Of a stretch of DNA of 64,000 nt, positions 61,819-64,000 are shown in pieces. The translations under genes were made by a program, and so were the position numbers. The stretch is taken from positions 248,001 through 312,000 of the forward strand of contig NZ_JAAVTK010000003.1 of NCBI RefSeq assembly GCF_012275535.1. The letters are read 5' to 3'. The stretch is from Hymenobacter artigasi (GTDB lineage: Bacteria; Bacteroidota; Bacteroidia; Cytophagales; Hymenobacteraceae). Below the pieces are notes generated by a model that saw only the letters and a list, made by a program, of their open reading frames with translations, made no database searches and was not told the DNA's origin. Each line of letters opens with the position of its first letter. Position 1 is the first letter of the stretch.

Positions 61819-64000
61819 ATGGCCGTAAACGAAAACTCGGAACTGGAAGAGCTCATCCGGAATGCCAGCGGCGGTGCCACGGAGCCTTCGGTTGTGCCCA
61901 ACGCCGGAGGAAATGAGGCTGACGAAGAATCCGCCAGCCTGGATGTGGCCACGTTGGTACTGGTAGCCCGACGCAGCCTGCTTTGGATGCTCTTGTTGAT
62001 AATCTTGGGCATTACGGCCTCGTGGCTATATCTGCGCTATACCAAGCCGGTATATAAGTCGACGTCTTTGCTCAAAATTGACGAGCGCAACGAAGGCAGC
62101 GCTTTGGGCCTGGCCGGGCAGATGGCTCCAGCCGTGGTAGACAAAGGCCGCGGCAGCAAACTAGCCGGCGAGGTAGAGTTGATTAAGTCTAATATCATTT
62201 ACCGGCGGCTGAAGGACTCGCTGGACCTTGATGTGAACTACTACGTGCAGGGCACGGTGCTGGAGTCGGAAATGTACGGAACCGCTCCTTTCCGCGTAGT
62301 CTATAAAATCACTGACAACGCGCTGTATAACCGCAAGTTCGATTTGAAATTTGTAAATCAGCAGCGTTTTAAGCTCGACTTTACCAATCAAAACCGACCA
62401 CAGGGCGGCGAATACGCGCTAGGGCAGACCATTGCATTGCCCGGCATTACGCTGCAGGTATTGCCAACAGATAGGCTGAGCATAGACGCACTGGAAAGCA
62501 GCTACCATTTCACGGTGCAGGACGACAACACCCTGAACGCTTATCTGGATAAGAACCTGACTGTTGAGATTGTTAACCCGGACGCCAACACTATCGGCAT
62601 CTCGTTCAACGACTTCAATGCAGTTAAGGCACAGGACATCGTCAATAAGATTGATTCGGTATACCTCGACGAAAAAATTGCCAGCAAGCAGGAAGCCACC
62701 CAAAAGCAGCTTCGGTTTCTGGATAAGATTTCGGAGGAGAACCGCAAAAGCCTGCAGGATGCCGAAGACAACCTCCAAAATTTCGTACAGCGCTCCGGCA
62801 CCTACGATGTGAAGGCCGAGGTAGGGACGCTTAGTTCGAAGCTGGAGAAACTGGAAGAGGACCGAATTAAGCTTGCGCAAACGTTGACTTTGCTGAGCCA
62901 AGTTGCGCAGATGGCCCAGCAGGGCAACCTCACGCGCGACGAAAACCAGACCGTGCAGCAAAGCATTCCCGCACTGGCCGAGATTGAAGACCCGCAGCTG
63001 GGCGACCAATTGGCCGAGCTAAACAGCCTGCAGTGGAACCTGCGGCGCCTCTCACGCTCCTATACTGATAAAACGGAGGTAGTGCAGGCCGAACAGGCTA
63101 AAATCACCTTTACTCGCAACAACATCCAGCGCCTGCTGCTGCAAAATCAGAAGCTGCTGCGCCGCGGCATGGACGAGCTCAACGCCCAGCGCGCCAAGCT
63201 GACCGGCGAGCTGCAGAGTCTGCCCGAAAAGGGCACCGAGCTGGCCCGCCTGCAACGCCCGCTGGATTTGTACGAAAAGTCCTTCCTGATGCTGCTGGAC
63301 AAGAAGATGGAATTCAATATTGAGAAAGCCGGCACTACAGCCGACTTCCAGATTCTGTCGCCTGCCTCACCGCCCTCGCCGCCCATTTTCCCCAATCGGC
63401 TCATCGTGTATGCCGTGGGGCTGGTGGGCGGGCTGTTGCTGGGCCTGGGCCTGATTGCGGTGCGCTACTTCATGCACAACACGGTGACGAACGTACGGGA
63501 ACTGGAGCGCAACACCCGGGCCTCGGTGCTGGGCATTATCCCGACCTACGATAAGGAGAAAATGGAAGTGTCGCGCCTAGTGGTGGACAAGAACCCAAAA
63601 TCGGCCATTTCCGAGTCGATACGCTCCATTCGAACTAACCTGGATTTCATCAGCTCATCCAAAAAGAAACGCCTGATTTCAGTGACGTCCACCATCTCCG
63701 GCGAGGGCAAAACCTTTGTTACCGTGAACCTGGGTGGCATAATTGCCCTCTCGGGGCAGAAGGTCATCATCCTGGACCTGGATATGCGCAAGCCCAAAGT
63801 CAACTTGGCATTTGGGGCCGAAAACACGCGCGGCGTAAGTACCATCCTCATCGACCGGCACAACGTGCAGGAATGTATTCAGCCCACAAGTATTGACTCG
63901 CTCCAGTTTATCTCGGCCGGCCCTACGCCGCCCAATCCGTCAGAGCTGATTCTGAGCGACCGATTCGACAGTATGATTCAGGAGTTGTTCCAATTGTACG
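61819..64000 (+). CDS. Polysaccharide co-polymerase / tyrosine autokinase (Wzc-like, 3' end outside)
   Basis: The first 727 residues of a BY-kinase; the window ends inside the gene. An N-terminal cytoplasmic stretch (1-50) precedes membrane span 1 (about 53-73, LLWMLLLIILGITASWLYL). A periplasmic Wzz-type domain with a long coiled coil (about 275-490) and span 2 (about 528-549) follow. The cytoplasmic kinase domain has Walker A SGEGKT at 627-632 and Walker A' LDLDMRKPK around 652-660, with SISESIRS-like lead text ISESIRSIRTNLDF before it. Such proteins set chain length and phosphorylate themselves on a C-terminal Tyr cluster, which would lie outside the window. Confidence 0.93.
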   Translation, partial: MAVNENSELEELIRNASGGATEPSVVPNAGGNEADEESASLDVATLVLVARRSLLWMLLLIILGITASWLYLRYTKPVYKSTSLLKIDERNEGSALGLAGQMAPAVVDKGRGSKLAGEVELIKSNIIYRRLKDSLDLDVNYYVQGTVLESEMYGTAPFRVVYKITDNALYNRKFDLKFVNQQRFKLDFTNQNRPQGGEYALGQTIALPGITLQVLPTDRLSIDALESSYHFTVQDDNTLNAYLDKNLTVEIVNPDANTIGISFNDFNAVKAQDIVNKIDSVYLDEKIASKQEATQKQLRFLDKISEENRKSLQDAEDNLQNFVQRSGTYDVKAEVGTLSSKLEKLEEDRIKLAQTLTLLSQVAQMAQQGNLTRDENQTVQQSIPALAEIEDPQLGDQLAELNSLQWNLRRLSRSYTDKTEVVQAEQAKITFTRNNIQRLLLQNQKLLRRGMDELNAQRAKLTGELQSLPEKGTELARLQRPLDLYEKSFLMLLDKKMEFNIEKAGTTADFQILSPASPPSPPIFPNRLIVYAVGLVGGLLLGLGLIAVRYFMHNTVTNVRELERNTRASVLGIIPTYDKEKMEVSRLVVDKNPKSAISESIRSIRTNLDFISSSKKKRLISVTSTISGEGKTFVTVNLGGIIALSGQKVIILDLDMRKPKVNLAFGAENTRGVSTILIDRHNVQECIQPTSIDSLQFISAGPTPPNPSELILSDRFDSMIQELFQLY

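Overview
The window looks like chromosomal DNA from a high-GC member of the Bacteroidota, most likely Hymenobacter or a close Cytophagales relative. Pointers: bacillithiol synthesis (bshC), type IX secretion C-terminal sorting domains, Bacteroidota-type TonB, GDYXXLXY/DUF2157, DUF1599 and DoxX/BT_3928-type families, the rpsU-xerC-hpf gene order, absence of Shine-Dalgarno sites, and recurrent TAnnTTTG (-7) promoter elements. The genus is an inference; no rRNA or tRNA gene was recognised. Coding density is high and nearly everything is core or household gene content; I saw no prophage, IS element, CRISPR array or defence island.

Layout. 1-9.8 kb: 3' part of bshC, 5-formyl-THF cyclo-ligase, a TonB protein, a DUF2157/GDYXXLXY membrane pair, a secreted esterase/ChaN-like protein, a LytS-LytTR two-component pair, mnmD, a thioesterase and a TenI/ThiE-like protein. 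9.9-15.95 kb: a leftward thiamin operon, TPP riboswitch-thiS-thiC-thiD-thiE-thiG-thiH, broken up by repeat elements. 16-25 kb: rlmN, a beta-barrel protein, a YihY/BrkB protein, a lipoprotein, DUF3891, an alpha/beta hydrolase, TerC and a type IX-secreted repeat protein. 25-29.4 kb: threonine catabolism (tdh, kbl) around a frameshifted BLUF blue-light sensor and a patatin-like lipase. 29.5-40.8 kb: a 1466-residue type IX-secreted beta-helix protein, cdaA (c-di-AMP synthase), folP, DUF1599, a DoxX-type membrane protein, an orphan OppB-like permease, aroK and a fatty-acid hydroxylase. 40.9-50.8 kb: a tiny lipoprotein, two TPM-domain genes with lemA, a sugar nucleotidyltransferase, a TSP3-DUF900 lipoprotein hydrolase, a prolyl oligopeptidase and a flavin-dependent oxidoreductase. 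50.9-64 kb: ahcY and metK (S-adenosylmethionine cycle), a THUMP-like methyltransferase, an SDR, hpf-xerC-rpsU, an acyl-CoA dehydrogenase and the start of an exopolysaccharide locus (Wza-like exporter and Wzc-like tyrosine autokinase, cut by the window end).

The least explained content is intergenic. (1) A family of about 100-bp palindromic elements with about 31-bp arms and a conserved loop occurs six times, twice inside the thiamin operon. (2) Four 45-bp tandem units lie between 33-bp inverted arms at 25.08-25.31 kb, with a one-unit relative 4 kb away. (3) Long inverted repeats frame whole spacers, abut or overlap start or stop codons, and in two cases enclose a separate terminator. (4) The BLUF gene appears to have lost 4 nt, yet every photochemical residue survives across two frames. 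(5) Four -7 elements lie only 4-6 nt from an ATG, implying leaderless mRNAs. These are my candidates for an undescribed system. None is proven, and the repeat families are the ones most worth a genome-wide search.
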